Assembly: GCA_934500865.1 (NCBI GenBank)
Contig: CAKSUD010000042.1
Location: 1 to 14,444 of the forward strand
Source of the DNA: an uncultured Clostridia bacterium
GTDB lineage: Bacteria; Bacillota; Clostridia; TANB77; RGIG9151
Direction of reading: 5' to 3'
Length of the DNA stretch: 14,444 nucleotides
Numbering within the stretch: the first letter of the stretch is position 1; each line of letters starts with the position of its first letter. Shown in pieces: positions 12,314 through 14,444 of this stretch. Made by a program: the position numbers and the translations under genes. The notes below the pieces were generated by a model. That model did no database searches, was not told the origin of the DNA, and saw nothing but the letters and a program-made list of their open reading frames with translations.

Positions 12314-12325
12314 TTTTTGCATTAA
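12303..12325 (+). promoter_or_regulatory. Hairpin with the rplO stop codon in its loop
   Basis: TTAATGCA (12303-12310) pairs perfectly with TGCATTAA (12318-12325) around TAGTTTT, which holds the stop codon. It lies just upstream of the secY Shine-Dalgarno (AAAGGGG), so it may separate L15 and SecY translation. Confidence 0.45.
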
Positions 12326-12340
12326 AGAAAGGGGTACAGT

Positions 12341-13636
12341 ATGTTTAAAATCTTAAAAAACGCTTGGTCAGTTCCTGACTTAAGAAAGAAAATCCTTATC
12401 GTACTTGGATTATTACTTGTATTTAGATTTGGATCATATATTCCTGTACCAGGAATAAACAGAGATGTTTTAGCTCAACTTATGAATTCAAACCAAAATG
12501 GATTCTTTGGAATGTTTAACATCATTTCAGGTGGAGCTTTCTCAAATCTTTCAATATTTGCAATGAGTATTACACCATACATCAACGCATCAATTATTAT
12601 TCAATTATTAACAGTTGCAATTCCTTCTTTAGAAAAAATGGCTAAAGAAGGAAATGAAGGAAGAAAGAAATTAGCACAGTTTACAAGATACGGCACAATA
12701 GTTCTTGCATTAATCCAAGCTATTGGTATCGCAGTAAGCTTTAAGACTGTTTTATATGCGCAAGATTTCTTCACATATTCAATTGTTGTTTTATCACTTA
12801 CAGCCGGAACAGCCTTCATTATGTGGTTAGGTGAACAAATGACTGAGTATGGAATTGGAAATGGTACTTCTCTTATTATCTTTGCAGGAATTATTTCAAG
12901 ATTACCTGCCGGAATTCAGAGTTTGATATCTTCTACAAATGCTGGTTCAAATATGATTGGCACATTAGGATTTATTGCTATAATTGCAGTAATGTTACTT
13001 CTAATTGCTGCTGTTGTATGGGTACAAAAAGCAGAAAGAAGAGTTCCAGTTCAATATGCAAAACGTGTTGTTGGAAGAAAAATGTATGGTGGACAATCTA
13101 CACATATTCCAATAGCTGTTAGCATGGCGGGAGTTATGCCAATTATCTTAGCAATGTCATTATTGATGTTCCCAGCTATGATAATAAGCACAGTAACTGC
13201 CGGAAATCCTACTGGCGTATGGAAAGTAATTTATAATCTATGCGTTGCAACAAACGCAGGAACTTGGTATACAGTTGGTTATTGCGTAATCTATTCTTTA
13301 TTAATTATTGGATTCTCATTCTTCTATACATTGATTGTTTTCAATCCAGTAGAAGTATCTAATAACTTAAAGAAAAATGGTGGATTTATCCCTGGAATTA
13401 GAGCCGGAAAACCTACTGCAGATTATTTGTCCGGAGTATTAAATAAAATTACATTGTTTGGAGCTATATTTATTGCATTTATCGCAATATTCCCAGTTGT
13501 TGTTCAAGCTATAACTGGTGTAAATTTAGGCTTCGGTGGAACAGCATTACTAATCGTAGTTGGTGTTGCATTAGAAACTGTAAAACAATTAGAAGCACAA
13601 CTTGTAATGAAACATTACAAAGGATTTTTAGACTAA
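12341..13636 (+). CDS. secY: Preprotein translocase subunit SecY
   Basis: SecY is the channel of the Sec translocon in the cytoplasmic membrane. The product is 431 residues with about ten hydrophobic segments, as expected. Motifs: RKKILIVLGLLLVFRFGSYIP-type first segment with YIPVPGI (about 33-39), the plug region NGFFGMFNIISGGAFSNLSIFAM, SITPYINASIIIQLL, and the cytosolic loop KAERRVPVQYAKRVVGRKMYGG for ribosome and SecA docking. The C-terminal cytosolic part ends MKHYKGFLD. AAAGGGG precedes the ATG. The gene ends TAA TAG and is followed by a strong terminator, closing the ribosomal cluster transcript. Confidence 0.98.
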   Translation: MFKILKNAWSVPDLRKKILIVLGLLLVFRFGSYIPVPGINRDVLAQLMNSNQNGFFGMFNIISGGAFSNLSIFAMSITPYINASIIIQLLTVAIPSLEKMAKEGNEGRKKLAQFTRYGTIVLALIQAIGIAVSFKTVLYAQDFFTYSIVVLSLTAGTAFIMWLGEQMTEYGIGNGTSLIIFAGIISRLPAGIQSLISSTNAGSNMIGTLGFIAIIAVMLLLIAAVVWVQKAERRVPVQYAKRVVGRKMYGGQSTHIPIAVSMAGVMPIILAMSLLMFPAMIISTVTAGNPTGVWKVIYNLCVATNAGTWYTVGYCVIYSLLIIGFSFFYTLIVFNPVEVSNNLKKNGGFIPGIRAGKPTADYLSGVLNKITLFGAIFIAFIAIFPVVVQAITGVNLGFGGTALLIVVGVALETVKQLEAQLVMKHYKGFLD

Positions 13637-13652
13637 TAGTCATAGAAGAAAT

Positions 13653-13692
13653 AAAAGGTTGGAATGAAAATTCTAACCTTTTATTTTGTTTT
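13653..13692 (+). terminator. Strong Rho-independent terminator after secY
   Basis: AAAAGGTTGGAAT (13653-13665) pairs with ATTCTAACCTTTT (13670-13682), 13 bp with one G-U, around a GAAA tetraloop. ATTTTGTTTT follows directly. Confidence 0.93.
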
Positions 13693-13712
13693 AAAATTAA
13701 GTAAAAATGTAC

Positions 13713-13741
13713 TTGACCATTTTAAAATTATAAATTAGACT
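13713..13741 (+). promoter_or_regulatory. Predicted promoter of adk
   Basis: TTGACC (13713-13718), 17 nt, then TAGACT (13736-13741), in an AT-rich stretch between the terminator and adk. Transcription would start near 13748, leaving about 40 nt of 5' UTR. Confidence 0.6.
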
Positions 13742-13786
13742 AAACTAAGAATGAAAATTTTTTTATATTAAGAGGAGGAAACAAAG

Positions 13787-14444
13787 ATGCGTTTAGTTAT
13801 GTTTGGAGCACCGGGTTCAGGAAAAGGAACACAAGCAGAAAGACTTAGTAAGAAATATAATATTCCACAAATTTCGACAGGTGAAATTTTTAGGGCGTTA
13901 AAAAGAGGAGAACAAGTTCCAGGAATGACTTTGTCTAAAGAAACAATAGATGAGATTGTTACATTAATTAATAGTGGAGCATTAGTCCCAGATGAACTTA
14001 CAATTAGTGTATTAAAGAATAGAATTTCATTACCTGATTGCAAGAATGGATTTATTTTGGATGGTTTCCCAAGAACAATTAATCAAGGTGAAGTTTTAGA
14101 TAAGATGTTATCAGAAGAAGGAACAAAGATTGACGGAGTTTTAGAAATAAATGTTGAAGATGATGCTATCGTTAATAGATTATCTGGAAGAAGAAGTTGC
14201 CCTGATTGCGGAAAAACATATCATATAACAGATAAGATGCCAACTGAAGAAGATAAAGCATCTTGCCCAAATCATTGCTCAAACTTAGTTCAAAGAGACG
14301 ATGATAAGGAAGAAGTAATTAGAAAGAGACTTGCTACATATCATGATGTAACAGCTAAGTTAAAACCTTACTATGAAGCACAAGGAAAGCTAGTAACAGC
14401 TAAGGGAAAAGAAAAATTGGCTGATACAATTCTTGAAGTAGATG
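13787..14444 (+). CDS. adk: Adenylate kinase, zinc-LID type (3' truncated by window)
   Basis: Adenylate kinase interconverts ATP + AMP and 2 ADP in the cytosol. 219 residues are visible and the family is about 214-220, so little is missing. The P-loop is GAPGSGKGT (7-15), the AMP-binding region holds ISTGEIFR (29-36) and LVPDE, the DGFPRT motif is at 92-97 and the LID spans about 128-170. The LID has Cys138-X2-Cys141 as usual; the second zinc half is CPNHC (160-164), where His163 takes the normal fourth-Cys position and Cys164 follows. Glu33 replaces the usual Asp of STGD. AGAGGAGGA (13771-13779) precedes the ATG. It usually follows secY in the same operon; here a terminator and promoter intervene. 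Confidence 0.96.
   Translation, partial: MRLVMFGAPGSGKGTQAERLSKKYNIPQISTGEIFRALKRGEQVPGMTLSKETIDEIVTLINSGALVPDELTISVLKNRISLPDCKNGFILDGFPRTINQGEVLDKMLSEEGTKIDGVLEINVEDDAIVNRLSGRRSCPDCGKTYHITDKMPTEEDKASCPNHCSNLVQRDDDKEEVIRKRLATYHDVTAKLKPYYEAQGKLVTAKGKEKLADTILEVD

Overview
The window reads as an AT-rich, low-GC Gram-positive chromosome, most likely a member of the Clostridia (Bacillota). Support comes from the unbroken S10-spc gene order, the zinc-binding (C+) forms of S14 and L24, strong Shine-Dalgarno sequences, several GTG/TTG starts, and a polymorphic-toxin cassette of Gram-positive type. I cannot name a genus.

Layout. (1) 1-1952 is an accessory cassette. It holds the 3' end of a large polymorphic toxin with a predicted BECR-fold RNase C-terminus, a tightly coupled acidic probable immunity gene, a Rho-independent terminator, and a second small probable immunity-type gene with its own promoter. 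(2) 1953-2363 has no conventional gene. It holds a good promoter (TTGCCA-N17-TAAAAT) and a ~280-nt potentially structured leader with small upstream reading frames. (3) 2364-13636 is the S10-spc ribosomal protein cluster, all on the + strand: rpsJ, rplC, rplD, rplW, rplB, rpsS, rplV, rpsC, rplP, rpmC, rpsQ, rplN, rplX, rplE, rpsN, rpsH, rplF, rplR, rpsE, rplO, secY. rpmD (L30) is absent from its usual place between rpsE and rplO. L22 has a long N-terminal extension and L23 a C-terminal one. (4) A strong terminator follows secY, and adk starts from its own likely promoter. adk runs off the window.

The most unusual content lies between the ribosomal genes. Three gaps (rpmC-rpsQ, rpsN-rpsH, rplF-rplR; 142-279 nt) are filled almost entirely with hairpin-rich repeated elements. 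One family occurs in the rpmC and rplF gaps: two full copies plus one shortened copy. Its outer helix pairs the 3' end of the upstream gene with downstream element sequence, and that helix differs in sequence but keeps its pairing in the two copies. A second family is a tandem duplication of a 109/111-nt unit after rpsN. It folds on paper into a hairpin plus a perfect three-way junction and shows compensatory changes between copies. Most of the element hairpins share one design on the + strand only: helix, GA/GA internal loop, short inner helix, small loop. The elements begin at or overlap TAG stop codons.

The ribosomal genes are probably transcribed together from the promoter near 2047-2075. 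Tight spacing and overlaps (rplD/rplW, rplP/rpmC) suggest translational coupling, while the structured gaps could set RNA processing, stability or the uncoupling of neighbouring genes. SecY is the translocon channel for nascent membrane proteins, and adenylate kinase commonly sits beside it.
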